Shown here: piece after piece, positions 7,854 to 16,275 of the stretch | Layout: each line of letters opens with the position of its first letter | How positions within the stretch are numbered: position 1 is the first letter of the stretch | Assembly: GCF_027257975.1 (NCBI RefSeq) | Contig: NZ_JANZKX010000002.1 | Location: 496,001-560,000, forward strand | Direction: 5' to 3' | Length of the DNA: 64,000 nt | Source: Pelomonas sp. BJYL3 | GTDB lineage: Bacteria; Pseudomonadota; Gammaproteobacteria; Burkholderiales; Burkholderiaceae_C | Notes under the pieces: model-generated | Database searches by the model: none | The model's input: the letters and a program-made list of their open reading frames with translations, nothing else | Told to the model about the DNA's origin: nothing | Translations under genes and position numbers: made by a program

Positions 7854-10832
7854 ATGAAACGAACTTATATGCAGGCGACGTCGACTCAGGGACTGCGTCG
7901 TACCGCATTGGCGCTGGCAGCGGGTGCGCTGCTGGCTTCTGCGCAGGTCTATGCTCAGCAGAGCACGGGTTCCATCAGCGGCCAGGGCAAGAGCGGTGAT
8001 GTGGTCACCGTGACCAGCAAGAGCATCGGCATCACCCGCCAGGTGGTGGTCGACAAGAGCGGCACCTTTGGCGCCTCGCAACTGCCTGCTGGCGAGTACG
8101 TGGTGACCATCAAGCGTGCAGACGGCTCCACCAGCACCCAGACCGTGATCGTGCAGCCGGGCCAGGGCGCCTCGGCCAACTTCAACCAGCTGGACCAGGT
8201 CGTGGTGACCGGCACGGCCGTGAAGACCATCGACGTGAAGTCGGTCGAGTCCGCGACTCTGCTGTCCAAGGCTGAACTGGACCGCATCCCCGTGGCCCGC
8301 AACACCACCGCCATCGCGCTGCTGGCTCCGGGTGCAACGCTGGGCGACGGCCGCATCGGCTCGACCAACACCCGCTCGGGCAACGTGGCGTCGCTGGGTG
8401 GCGCATCTCCCGCCGAGAACGCCTACTACATCAACGGCTTCAACGTGACCAACATTGTGAACGGCATCGCGTTCAACTCGGTCCCGTTCGAAGGCATCGG
8501 CAACCAGCAGGTCAAGACCGGTGGCTACAGCGCCGAGTATGGCCGTTCGCTGGGTGGCGTGATCTCGGTCACCACCAAGCGCGGTACCGATGAATGGCAC
8601 GGTGGCGCCAACATCACCCTGGAGCCGCGTTCGCTCTCCGGCAAGTCGGTGTATGCCAAGAAGGATGATCCCAACAGCACCAGCCCCAACGACTGGTATC
8701 TGGCCAAGCGTCCGGGTGGTTCCGACAAGACCCAGGTGAACGTGTGGGCCGGCGGCCCGCTGATCAAGGACACGCTGTATGGCTTCGCCCTGGTCCAGGC
8801 GGCCAGCGAGAAGTCGAACGGCTACGGCTTCGACCAGCAGACCGAGCTGAAGAACAGCACGCCGCAATACCTGGTGAAGCTGGACTGGAACGTGAACAAG
8901 AGCAACCTGCTCGAGCTCACCGCGTTTAACGACAAGTCGACCGACGAGCTGACGACCTGGAATTCGCCGAAGGCCTACGAGACCGAGCGCGGCACCAACC
9001 TGGGCACCGACAAGTTCACGACCGGTGGCGACACGAGCATCCTGAAGTGGACCAGCTGGGTCACGGACGACCTGACCCTGTCCGCCCTGTATGGCGTGGG
9101 CAAGTACAACCGCACGTCGGCCGTGCCCTCTGCTGACTGCAACTACGTCAGCGATCGCCGCGTGAGCCCGGCCAAGTCCTATGGCTGCGCCACCGCGACC
9201 AGCATCACCGATCCGCGTGCCAACGACAAACGCGTGGCCTACCGGTTCGACCTGGAATACGTGCTGAACGCCAAGCACACCATCCGCGCCGGTCTGGACA
9301 GCGAAGTCTATGACACCGTGGACGGCACGGTCGCTCCCGGCCCCAACGCCACCCGTTACCTCATCAAGGAAGTGGGCGCAGGCAAGGCCCTGGCCAACGG
9401 CTATGTGAACAACACGGGCGCCACCCAGGCCTACGTCGAGGCTCGCCGGTTCGAGAACGGCGGCACCTTCAAGACGGAAAACTCCGCCTGGTACGTCGAG
9501 GACAACTACCAGGTCACCAAGAACCTGCTGCTGAACCTGGGCCTGCGCAACGAAGCGTTCACCAACAAGAACGGCAACGGCATTCCCTTCATCGAAGTCA
9601 AGAACACCCTGGCACCGCGTCTGGGCGCGAGCTGGGATGCCAAGGGCGACGGCGACCTGAAGTTGTACGGCAACTACGGCCGCTACTACATCCCGGTGTA
9701 CGCCAACACCAACGTGCGCCTGTCGGGCAAGCAGACCGACTACACGGACTACTACGCCTTCAACGAGACCTTTGGCAACGACAAGTTCCAGCTGCCGGTT
9801 CTCGGCGCCAAGCTGGGCAATCGCAAGGTCAACTCCGATGGCACCACGCCGGATCCGCGCACCATCGTCGATCCCAACATCAAGCCGATGTTCCAGGACG
9901 AGTTCATCCTGGGCTTCCAGAAGTCCCTGGCCAAGCGCTGGACGGCGGGCGTGAAGTACACGCACCGTGCCCTGAAGAACGCCATGGATGACCTCTGCTC
10001 GGGCGCCAAGCCGGCCGAGTGGGCGCTTGCCAATGGCTACAGCGCCGCTGAAGCTGGGCGCATCGGCGACACCATCGAGCACTGCTTCCTGGGCAATCCG
10101 GGCCGTGATCTGACGGTCAACGTGGACGTCAAGGCCGATGGCAAGCTGGTGCCGGTGACCATCCCGAACGCGGCCCTGGGCTTCCCGGAAAAGCCGAAGC
10201 GTACGTATGACGCACTGGAGTTCATGGTCGAGCGCGCCTGGGACAAGCAGTGGAGCTTCCAAGGCTCCTACGTGCTGGCCTTCAGCAAGGGCAACACCGA
10301 AGGCTACGTGAAGTCGGACATCGGTCAGGATGACGCGGGTATCAGCCAGGACTGGGATTACCCCAGCCTGATGCAGGGTGCCAATGGCTATCTGCCCAAC
10401 GACCGTCGTCACACCTTCAAGGTGTGGGGCTCCTACGCTGCCACCGACGAATGGCGCCTGGGTGCCAACCTGACGGTGCAGAGCGGTCGTCCCAAGAACT
10501 GCTTCGGCTATCCGGTCAGCGAGGATGACCCTGCCTACAACTACGGCTCCTCGTCGTTTGTCTGTGATGGCAAGCCGACGCCCCGTGGTTCGCAAGGTCG
10601 CCTGGGCTGGTTCAAGGAACTCAACCTGCAAGCCACCTACACGCCGCGTTTCCTGAAGGGCGCCACCTTCTCGGTGGACCTGCTGAACGTGTTTGATACC
10701 CGGACCGTCCGCGGTATCGAAGAGCAGGCTGAGCAGGCCTCGGGCACCTGGGCACCCGCCTATGGCCGTCCGATCGCCGACAGCATCCAACGCGGCCGTC
10801 GCGTGCGTCTGCTGGCTCAGTACGAGTTCTGA
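7854..10832 (+). CDS. TonB-dependent outer-membrane receptor with N-terminal carboxypeptidase-regulatory-like domain (Oar-like)
   Basis: A 992-residue TonB-dependent receptor. The ATG at 7854 follows a strong AGGAGA ribosome site. A signal peptide ends near residue 34 (LLASAQVYA then QQSTGS). Residues about 35-105 form a beta-sandwich carboxypeptidase-regulatory-like domain, the plug domain follows (RIPVARNTTAIALLAPG), and the rest is a 22-strand-type barrel rich in alternating aromatic strands, ending RVRLLAQYEF with the usual terminal Phe. Such Oar-like receptors import large substrates using TonB energy; the ligand cannot be inferred. No TonB or inner-membrane transporter gene is adjacent. 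A strong terminator follows, so it is probably monocistronic. Confidence 0.92.
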   Translation: MKRTYMQATSTQGLRRTALALAAGALLASAQVYAQQSTGSISGQGKSGDVVTVTSKSIGITRQVVVDKSGTFGASQLPAGEYVVTIKRADGSTSTQTVIVQPGQGASANFNQLDQVVVTGTAVKTIDVKSVESATLLSKAELDRIPVARNTTAIALLAPGATLGDGRIGSTNTRSGNVASLGGASPAENAYYINGFNVTNIVNGIAFNSVPFEGIGNQQVKTGGYSAEYGRSLGGVISVTTKRGTDEWHGGANITLEPRSLSGKSVYAKKDDPNSTSPNDWYLAKRPGGSDKTQVNVWAGGPLIKDTLYGFALVQAASEKSNGYGFDQQTELKNSTPQYLVKLDWNVNKSNLLELTAFNDKSTDELTTWNSPKAYETERGTNLGTDKFTTGGDTSILKWTSWVTDDLTLSALYGVGKYNRTSAVPSADCNYVSDRRVSPAKSYGCATATSITDPRANDKRVAYRFDLEYVLNAKHTIRAGLDSEVYDTVDGTVAPGPNATRYLIKEVGAGKALANGYVNNTGATQAYVEARRFENGGTFKTENSAWYVEDNYQVTKNLLLNLGLRNEAFTNKNGNGIPFIEVKNTLAPRLGASWDAKGDGDLKLYGNYGRYYIPVYANTNVRLSGKQTDYTDYYAFNETFGNDKFQLPVLGAKLGNRKVNSDGTTPDPRTIVDPNIKPMFQDEFILGFQKSLAKRWTAGVKYTHRALKNAMDDLCSGAKPAEWALANGYSAAEAGRIGDTIEHCFLGNPGRDLTVNVDVKADGKLVPVTIPNAALGFPEKPKRTYDALEFMVERAWDKQWSFQGSYVLAFSKGNTEGYVKSDIGQDDAGISQDWDYPSLMQGANGYLPNDRRHTFKVWGSYAATDEWRLGANLTVQSGRPKNCFGYPVSEDDPAYNYGSSSFVCDGKPTPRGSQGRLGWFKELNLQATYTPRFLKGATFSVDLLNVFDTRTVRGIEEQAEQASGTWAPAYGRPIADSIQRGRRVRLLAQYEF

Positions 10833-10883
10833 TGAGCTGAAGCCTCGGGGCTTGCACCCCGGGGTGTCTCATCGACGCCGATC

Positions 10884-10913
10884 AGGCCCTGGGCTTCCGC
10901 CCAGGGCCTTTTT
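10884..10913 (+). terminator. intrinsic terminator of the TonB-dependent receptor gene
   Basis: An 11-bp perfect stem (AGGCCCTGGGC at 10884-10894 pairing with 10899-10909), a TTCC loop and a run of T residues. Confidence 0.9.
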
Positions 10914-11040
10914 CATTGTTCAGGGGTATCCGGGCTCCTGGCCGTGCGGCCTGCCGAACGCCTCGGGGCTTGCCCCTTGCCGGCCGGGTCGGGCCGGGAT
11001 GGGCTGCGTGGGGCTGGGCGACATTCGGTGCCCTCCATGC

Positions 11041-11075
11041 AAAGAGGGCCTGCAGCGCGTGTGCGTTGCAGGCCC
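11041..11075 (-). terminator. probable terminator of glcB
   Basis: On the minus strand a 9-bp stem (11067-11075 with 11046-11054, GGGCCTGCA/TGCAGGCCC) is followed by TCTTT. It lies about 40 nt after the glcB stop. Confidence 0.6.
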
Positions 11076-11114
11076 CCGGCAGGCCCCTTTGGGGGGCGGG
11101 TGTCGACGCGAGGG

Positions 11115-13304
11115 TCAGCCCTGCTGCTTGACCTTCAGACGCCAGGCGTGCAGCAGGGGCTCGGTGTAGCCGCTGGGCTGCTCCTTGCCCTTGAAGACCA
11201 GGTCCAGCGCGGCCTGGAAGGCGGCGCCCTGCGGGTGGGCGGCCAGGGACTTGTAGGCGGGGTCGCCGGCGTTCTGCTGGTCCACCACCGTGGCCATGCG
11301 GGCGAAGGTCTCGCGCACCTGCGCCTCGCTCACCACGCCGTGGTGCAGCCAGTTGGCGATGTGCTGGCTGGAGATGCGCAGGGTGGCGCGGTCTTCCATC
11401 AGGCCGACGTTGTGGATGTCCGGCACCTTGGAGCAGCCCACGCCCTGGTCGACCCAGCGCACCACGTAGCCCAGGATGCCCTGGACGTTGTTGTCCAGCT
11501 CCTGCTGGCGCTCGGCGGCGCTCCAGTTCGGGTGCGCGGCCACGGGGATGGTCAGCAGCTTCTCCAGGATGCCGGCGCGCTCGGCGGCTTCGTCGGTCTT
11601 CTCGAGTTCCTGCTGCACGGCGGCCACGCTGACCTGGTGGTAATGCAGGGCGTGCAGGGTGGCCGCGGTGGGGCTCGGGACCCAGGCGGTGTTGGCGCCG
11701 GCCTTGGGATGGGCGATCTTCTGCTCCAGCATGGCGGCCATCAGGTCCGGCATGGCCCACATGCCCTTGCCGATCTGGGCTCGGCCGCGCAGGCCGCAGG
11801 CCAGGCCGACCAGCACATTGCTGCGCTCGTAGGCCTGGATCCAGCTGCTCGTCTTCATGTCACCCTTGCGCAGCATGGGGCCGGCCAGCATGGCGGTGTG
11901 CATCTCGTCGCCCGTGCGGTCCAGGAAGCCGGTGTTGATGAAGGCCACGCGGCTGGCGGCCGCGGCGATGCAGGCCTTGAGGTTGACCGAGGTGCGGCGC
12001 TCCTCGTCCATGATGCCCAGCTTGACGGTGCTGTCGGGCAGGCCCAGCAGCTGCTCCACGCGGCCGAAGAGCTCGTTGGCAAAGCCCACCTCGGCCGGGC
12101 CGTGCATCTTGGGCTTGACGATGTAGATGGAGCCGCGGCGCGAGTTGCGCAGGCCGCTGCCCGAGAGCTGCTTCAGGTCATGCAGGGCGATGGCGGTGGT
12201 GATGACCGCGTCCATGATGCCCTCGGGGATCTCCTTGCCGCCGTCCCACAGGATGGCCGGGTTGGTCATCAGGTGGCCGACATTGCGCACGAACATCAGC
12301 GAGCGGCCATGCAGCACCAGCTCGCCACCCGTGGGCGCGGTGTAGCGGCGGTCGGCGTTGAGGCGGCGCACGAAGGTCTTGCCGCCCTTGGCGACTTCCT
12401 CGGTCAGCGTGCCGCGCTGGATGCCCAGCCAGTTGCGGTAGGCCAGCAGCTTGTCCTCGGCGTCCACCGCGGCGACCGAATCTTCCAGGTCCAGGATGGT
12501 GGACAGGGCGGCTTCCATCACCACGTCGGCGATGCCGGCGGCGTCGGTCTTGCCGATGGCGGTGCTGCGGTCGATCTGGATGTCCAGGTGCAGGCCATGG
12601 TGGACCAGCAGCACGCTGCTGGGCGCGCCGGCATCGCCCTGGTAGCCGGCGAACTGGCTGGCGTCCTGCAGCCCGGTGCTGGCGCCGCCGGTGAGGCTCA
12701 CCACCAGGCGGCCGTTCTCGACGCGGTAGCCGGTGGCGTCACGGTGCGAGGCGCCGGCCAGCGGGGCGGCCTGGTCCAGCACCTGGCGGGCGAAGGCGAT
12801 GACCTTGGCGCCGCGCACCGGGTTGTAGGCGCCGGCGCGCTCGGCGCCGTCGGCCTCGGGGATGGCGTCCGTGCCATAGAGCGCGTCATAGAGCGAGCCC
12901 CAGCGGGCGTTCGCGGCGTTCAGCGCATAGCGGGCGTTGAGGATGGGCACCACCAGCTGCGGCCCGGCCTGGGTGGCCAGCTCGGCGTCGACGTTGGCGG
13001 TGGTGGCCTGCACCTGCTCGGGCACGGGCACGAGGTAGCCCAGCTCCTTCAGGAAGGCCTGGTAGGCCGGCATGTCGGTGATGGGGCCGGGGTGGGCGCG
13101 GTGCCACGCGTCCATGGCGGCCTGGATGCGGTCGCGCTCGGCCAGCAGGGCGGCATTCTTGGGGGCCAGCTCATGGACGAGGGCGTCGAAGCCGGCCCAG
13201 AAGGCGGCGCGGTCCACGCCGGTGCCGGGCAGGACCTCCTGGTCGATGAAGTCGGCCAGGCGGCTGTCGACCTGCAGGCGGTGGAGGGAAGTGCGTGCGT
13301 TCAT
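11115..13304 (-). CDS. glcB: malate synthase G
   Basis: A 729-residue malate synthase G, which condenses acetyl-CoA with glyoxylate to give malate and CoA in the cytoplasm. The length matches the monomeric G isoform (about 720-730 residues). Recognisable blocks include [30 protein letters not shown] and [15 protein letters not shown]. The start at 13304 ([16 protein letters not shown]) has an AGG-containing ribosome site. It lies 31 nt downstream of a 2-haloacid dehalogenase gene on the same strand. The pair makes metabolic sense, because dehalogenation of a haloacetate gives glycolate, which is oxidised to glyoxylate, the substrate here. Confidence 0.96.
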   Translation of the reverse strand: MNARTSLHRLQVDSRLADFIDQEVLPGTGVDRAAFWAGFDALVHELAPKNAALLAERDRIQAAMDAWHRAHPGPITDMPAYQAFLKELGYLVPVPEQVQATTANVDAELATQAGPQLVVPILNARYALNAANARWGSLYDALYGTDAIPEADGAERAGAYNPVRGAKVIAFARQVLDQAAPLAGASHRDATGYRVENGRLVVSLTGGASTGLQDASQFAGYQGDAGAPSSVLLVHHGLHLDIQIDRSTAIGKTDAAGIADVVMEAALSTILDLEDSVAAVDAEDKLLAYRNWLGIQRGTLTEEVAKGGKTFVRRLNADRRYTAPTGGELVLHGRSLMFVRNVGHLMTNPAILWDGGKEIPEGIMDAVITTAIALHDLKQLSGSGLRNSRRGSIYIVKPKMHGPAEVGFANELFGRVEQLLGLPDSTVKLGIMDEERRTSVNLKACIAAAASRVAFINTGFLDRTGDEMHTAMLAGPMLRKGDMKTSSWIQAYERSNVLVGLACGLRGRAQIGKGMWAMPDLMAAMLEQKIAHPKAGANTAWVPSPTAATLHALHYHQVSVAAVQQELEKTDEAAERAGILEKLLTIPVAAHPNWSAAERQQELDNNVQGILGYVVRWVDQGVGCSKVPDIHNVGLMEDRATLRISSQHIANWLHHGVVSEAQVRETFARMATVVDQQNAGDPAYKSLAAHPQGAAFQAALDLVFKGKEQPSGYTEPLLHAWRLKVKQQG

Positions 13305-13335
13305 GGCAAAACCTCGTGAAGGCAAAGAAGAGGAA

Positions 13336-14025
13336 TCAGGAGACGGTGTCGGGAAAGAGGGCCAGCACCCCGCGCAGGGAGCTGGCCTCGTGATGCGGCG
13401 GCGGGCCCAGCTGCTCGCGCGGCTGGCCCTGGCGGTTGACCCACAGCGTGGTGTAGCCGTACCAGGTGGCGCCCAGGGCGTCCCAGGCATTGCTGGAAAC
13501 GAAGAGGATCTCGCGCGCCGGCAGGCCCAGGGCGGCGGGCCCCAGGGCGTAGGCGGCGGGGTCGGTCTTGTAGCGTCGGGTCTCGTGCACGCTCAGCACC
13601 GGGTCCAGCCAGGGCGCAAGGCCGGCGCTCTGCACGGCGACCTGCAGCATGCCCGGGTCGCCATTGCTGAGGATGCCGGCGCGGATGCCCCGGGCCTGCA
13701 GCTGCTGCAGCACCTCGCGGTTCTCGGGGAAGGCGCTGAGATGGCGGTATTCGTTCATCAGGCGCTCCTCGCCCGCCGCCGTCAGCGTCAGCCTGAGGCT
13801 CAGGCAGGCATGGCGCAGCGCAGCGCGGGTGAGTTCCCAGAAGGGCTGGTACTGGCCGCTCATGGAGCACAGGCGGCTGTACTCGATCTGCTTGTCCCGC
13901 CATCGCTGGGACAGGGCCTGGCCCTGGCTGGCGAAGAGCTGCTCCGCCATCAGCGCGACGCTGTGCACGTCGAAGAGCGTGCCATAGGCGTCAAAGAGCA
14001 CGGCGCGGAGGGTGGGCGGGGTCAT
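13336..14025 (-). CDS. haloacid dehalogenase, type II (L-2-haloacid dehalogenase)
   Basis: A 229-residue HAD-superfamily enzyme of the type II haloacid dehalogenase group. The nucleophilic Asp12 is in [11 protein letters not shown]; the later motifs are ILSNGDPGM (Ser/Asn), YKTDPAAY (Lys) and [11 protein letters not shown]. These type-specific motifs separate it from phosphatases of the same fold. It would replace the halogen of short 2-haloalkanoic acids by hydroxyl. It heads a two-gene operon with glcB and is divergent from a LysR gene, a layout common for LysR-controlled catabolic operons. The physiological substrate might instead be a natural 2-haloacid or a related acid. Confidence 0.9.
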   Translation of the reverse strand: MTPPTLRAVLFDAYGTLFDVHSVALMAEQLFASQGQALSQRWRDKQIEYSRLCSMSGQYQPFWELTRAALRHACLSLRLTLTAAGEERLMNEYRHLSAFPENREVLQQLQARGIRAGILSNGDPGMLQVAVQSAGLAPWLDPVLSVHETRRYKTDPAAYALGPAALGLPAREILFVSSNAWDALGATWYGYTTLWVNRQGQPREQLGPPPHHEASSLRGVLALFPDTVS

Positions 14026-14141
14026 GTGCCCAATTTAGGCCCAAACAGGGCCTGGATTGCTGCGCTGCACACGTGGAGATTCGTGATCAAAACGCAAAGA
14101 TCCGGGCCTTTATGGTCTTCATTCCGCTTCGAGAAATCTCT

Positions 14142-14156
14142 TTTCATTCAGTGAAA
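14142..14156. promoter_or_regulatory. candidate LysR-type operator
   Basis: TTTCATTCAGTGAAA is a perfect 5-bp inverted repeat that contains the T-N11-A pattern of LysR-type binding sites. It sits in the 218-nt divergent region between the dehalogenase and LysR genes. Binding is inferred only from sequence and position. Confidence 0.45.
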
Positions 14157-14243
14157 TGAGGATTGCAACCTTGCATAGGTGTAAATCCAACATTTTTTGA
14201 TGCATTGCCATCATTGGCCGTGGGCGAGCGCAGAATGCGGCGC

Positions 14244-15179
14244 ATGGACCGGCTCAAACAGATCGAATCCTTTGTCGCCGTGGCGACCAAGGGCAGCCTC
14301 ACCGCCGCCGCGCAGGCGGAAGGGGTGGCGCCCGCGGTGATGGGGCGGCGCATCGACGCGCTGGAGGAGCGTCTGGGCGTCAAGCTGCTGCTGCGCACCA
14401 CGCGGCGGCTCTCGCTGACGCACGAGGGCACCGCCTTCCTGGAGGACTGCCAGCGCCTGCTGGTGGACTTCGCCAATGCCGAGGCCAGCGTCAGCGCGGG
14501 CGGCGTCAAGGCCAGCGGCCATCTGCGCATCACCGCGCCGGCCGGCTTCGGCCGCCGCCACGTGGCACCCCTGGTGCCGGACTTCCTGGCGCAGCACCCG
14601 GACGTGTCCCTGTCCCTGAACCTCTCGGACCGCGTGGTCGACATCGTGCACGAGGGCTTCGACTGCGCCGTGCGCGTGGGCGACCTGGCGGACTCCAGCC
14701 TGGTCAGCATGCGCCTGGCCGACAACCGCCGCCTCTGCGTGGGCGCGCCCGGCTACCTGAAGCGCGCCGGCATCCCGCAGCATCCCGACGAGCTGTCCCG
14801 CCATGCCTGCCTGGTGCTGAGTTCCGATGCCAGCCAGTCGCGCGGCTGGGCCTTCACGGTGGACGGGCAGCTGCAGCACATCCGCCCCGTGGGCCGCCTG
14901 GACTGCAGCGACGGGCAGGTGCTGCACGACTGGTGCCTGGCCGGCCTGGGCCTGGCCTGGCGCAGCACCTGGGAGGTGGAGGCCGACGTGGCGGCGGGCC
15001 GCCTGGTCTCGGTGCTGGACGACTTCGCCGCGCCGGCCAACGGCATCTACGCGCTGATCCCCCAGCGCAAGCACCTGCCGCTGCGGGTGCGCCTGTGGAT
15101 CGACTTCCTCAAACACCACTACGGCAGCGCGGAGTACTGGCAGCGCCAGGGTCGCGCATCTGAGGCACACTCCGCCTGA
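14244..15179 (+). CDS. LysR-family transcriptional regulator
   Basis: A 311-residue LysR-type regulator. The N-terminal winged helix-turn-helix (about residues 1-60) reads MDRLKQIESFVAVATKGSLT and continues with AVMGRRIDALEERLGVKLL and TTRRLSLTHEG. The effector-binding domain occupies residues about 90-295. The ATG at 14244 gives the usual LysR N terminus; another ATG lies three codons upstream at 14235. Being divergent from the haloacid dehalogenase-glcB operon, it is the likely regulator of that operon, with a palindrome in the shared promoter region. The effector could be a 2-hydroxy or halo acid (inference). Confidence 0.9.
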   Translation: MDRLKQIESFVAVATKGSLTAAAQAEGVAPAVMGRRIDALEERLGVKLLLRTTRRLSLTHEGTAFLEDCQRLLVDFANAEASVSAGGVKASGHLRITAPAGFGRRHVAPLVPDFLAQHPDVSLSLNLSDRVVDIVHEGFDCAVRVGDLADSSLVSMRLADNRRLCVGAPGYLKRAGIPQHPDELSRHACLVLSSDASQSRGWAFTVDGQLQHIRPVGRLDCSDGQVLHDWCLAGLGLAWRSTWEVEADVAAGRLVSVLDDFAAPANGIYALIPQRKHLPLRVRLWIDFLKHHYGSAEYWQRQGRASEAHSA

Positions 15180-15217
15180 ATTTTTCGGCTGACATCGCAA
15201 TTCAGGGGAGTGCGTCG

Positions 15218-15673
15218 ATGCTTCTTGAGACCGGCCTGGCCATCTTTCACTGGCTGTCCATCCTGACCCTGGTGGTCTTCATCAGCAGCGAGGCGGCGCT
15301 GTGCCGCGTCGAGTGGCTCAATGCCGCGGTGGTGAAGCGCCTGCAGCGGGTGGACCTGATCTACGGCATCGCCGCGATGGCGGTGCTGGCCTCGGGCCTG
15401 CTGCGGGCCTTCCTGGGCATGAAGGGCTCGGCCTGGTACTGGGGCCAGCCGCTGCTGCATGCCAAGCTGACGCTGTTCGTGGTCGTGGGCCTGATGTCCA
15501 TCAAGCCCACGCTGACCTTCCGCCGCTGGGGCCGGCAGCTGGCCGCCGATGGGCGCCTGCCCGAGGCCGCCGAGATCGCCGCCACGCGCCGCCTGGTGAT
15601 GATCCAGGCGCACCTGATCCTGGTCTTCCCCATCCTCGGGGCCCTGCTGGCGAGGGGCATGCTGACACGCTGA
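15218..15673 (+). CDS. DUF2214-family integral membrane protein
   Basis: A 151-residue protein with four hydrophobic segments (about residues 5-25, 45-68, 80-98 and 125-147). The sequence matches the DUF2214 type of small inner-membrane proteins, with FISSEAALCRVEW after helix 1 and GSAWYWGQPLLHAKL between helices 2 and 3. No function is established for this family as far as I know. It starts 38 nt after the LysR stop on the same strand and is followed by a terminator, so it may be co-transcribed with the regulator or be an independent short unit. Confidence 0.8.
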   Translation: MLLETGLAIFHWLSILTLVVFISSEAALCRVEWLNAAVVKRLQRVDLIYGIAAMAVLASGLLRAFLGMKGSAWYWGQPLLHAKLTLFVVVGLMSIKPTLTFRRWGRQLAADGRLPEAAEIAATRRLVMIQAHLILVFPILGALLARGMLTR

Positions 15674-15693
15674 GCACGCGCGGTTCCACGAGC

Positions 15694-15718
15694 AAAGGCC
15701 CGCCTGCAGCGGGCCTTT
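15694..15718. terminator. bidirectional-type hairpin between convergent genes
   Basis: A 10-bp perfect stem (AAAGGCCCGC at 15694-15703 with 15709-15718) with A residues on the left arm and T residues on the right. It can serve the DUF2214 gene and the convergent PsiF-repeat gene. Confidence 0.8.
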
Positions 15719-15742
15719 GGCTTTCAGGGGAACGAACGGGGT

Positions 15743-16129
15743 TCAGCCCTTGGCGGCGTCCGCCGCGCACTTCTTGACGAAGCTGTTCTTGGCAGCGCCC
15801 GCCAGCTTCTTCTCTGCGGCCTTGGCCTCGCAGGCGACGGCCGGATCGGGCTTGGCCTCGGCGGCGGCCGGGGCGGCGCCACCGGCGGCATCGGCATTGC
15901 ACTTCTTCAGGAAGCTGTTCTTGGCGGCACCAGCGAGCTTCTTCTCGGCGGCCTTGGCGTCGCAGCCGTTGGCGGCGCCGGCGTCGGCATTGCACTTCTT
16001 CAGGAAGCTGGTCTTGGCCGCGCCGGCCAGCTTCTTCTCGGCGGCCTGCTCGTCACAGCCGGCATGGGCGCTGAGGTGGACGGCACCCAGCACGAAGCTC
16101 AGGGCCAGGAGGGAGAGGGACTTCTTCAT
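15743..16129 (-). CDS. PsiF-repeat periplasmic protein with three repeats
   Basis: A 128-residue exported protein. A clear signal peptide (MKKSLSLLALSFVLGAVHLSAHA) is followed by three copies of the PsiF-type repeat, each built as C-(x)-AAEKKLAGAAK-SF-KKC, so every repeat carries a Cys near each end that could form a disulphide. An Ala/Pro-rich spacer separates repeats two and three. PsiF in E. coli is phosphate-starvation inducible, but its function is unknown. I do not see a convincing Pho box upstream. The E. coli protein has two repeats; three is a local expansion. Confidence 0.85.
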   Translation of the reverse strand: MKKSLSLLALSFVLGAVHLSAHAGCDEQAAEKKLAGAAKTSFLKKCNADAGAANGCDAKAAEKKLAGAAKNSFLKKCNADAAGGAAPAAAEAKPDPAVACEAKAAEKKLAGAAKNSFVKKCAADAAKG

Positions 16130-16173
16130 GGTGGAACTGCCTTTGATGGTGGACTACGGGTACAGCACTGCGT

Positions 16174-16200
16174 ACTGCGGGGAACTGCGGGGAACTGCGG
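16174..16200. repeat. short tandem repeat upstream of the PsiF-repeat gene
   Basis: The 10-bp unit ACTGCGGGGA is present in two full copies plus a partial third (16174-16200), 45 nt before the start of the PsiF-repeat gene. A copy of the dispersed 15-mer lies 7 nt further on. Confidence 0.7.
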
Positions 16201-16207
16201 TGGCAAC

Positions 16208-16222
16208 GGGGTCAGGTCTTGC
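16208..16222 (-). repeat. dispersed 15-mer, copy 2 (intergenic)
   Basis: Exact GCAAGACCTGACCCC on the minus strand, between the PsiF-repeat gene and the Ser/Thr kinase gene. Confidence 0.85.
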
Positions 16223-16275
16223 CTGGTGATGCCTTGGGGACTCAATGCGCGGGGCGGCCCGGCGGTTGACCGCCT

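Noticed and set aside
7830-10790. Very long open frame antisense to the TonB-dependent receptor, and similar long antisense frames (for example 442-2415, 10944-13319, 51368-53860)
   Set aside because: These are a consequence of high GC with G/C third codon positions. They lack domains and ribosome sites, and mirror well-supported genes.
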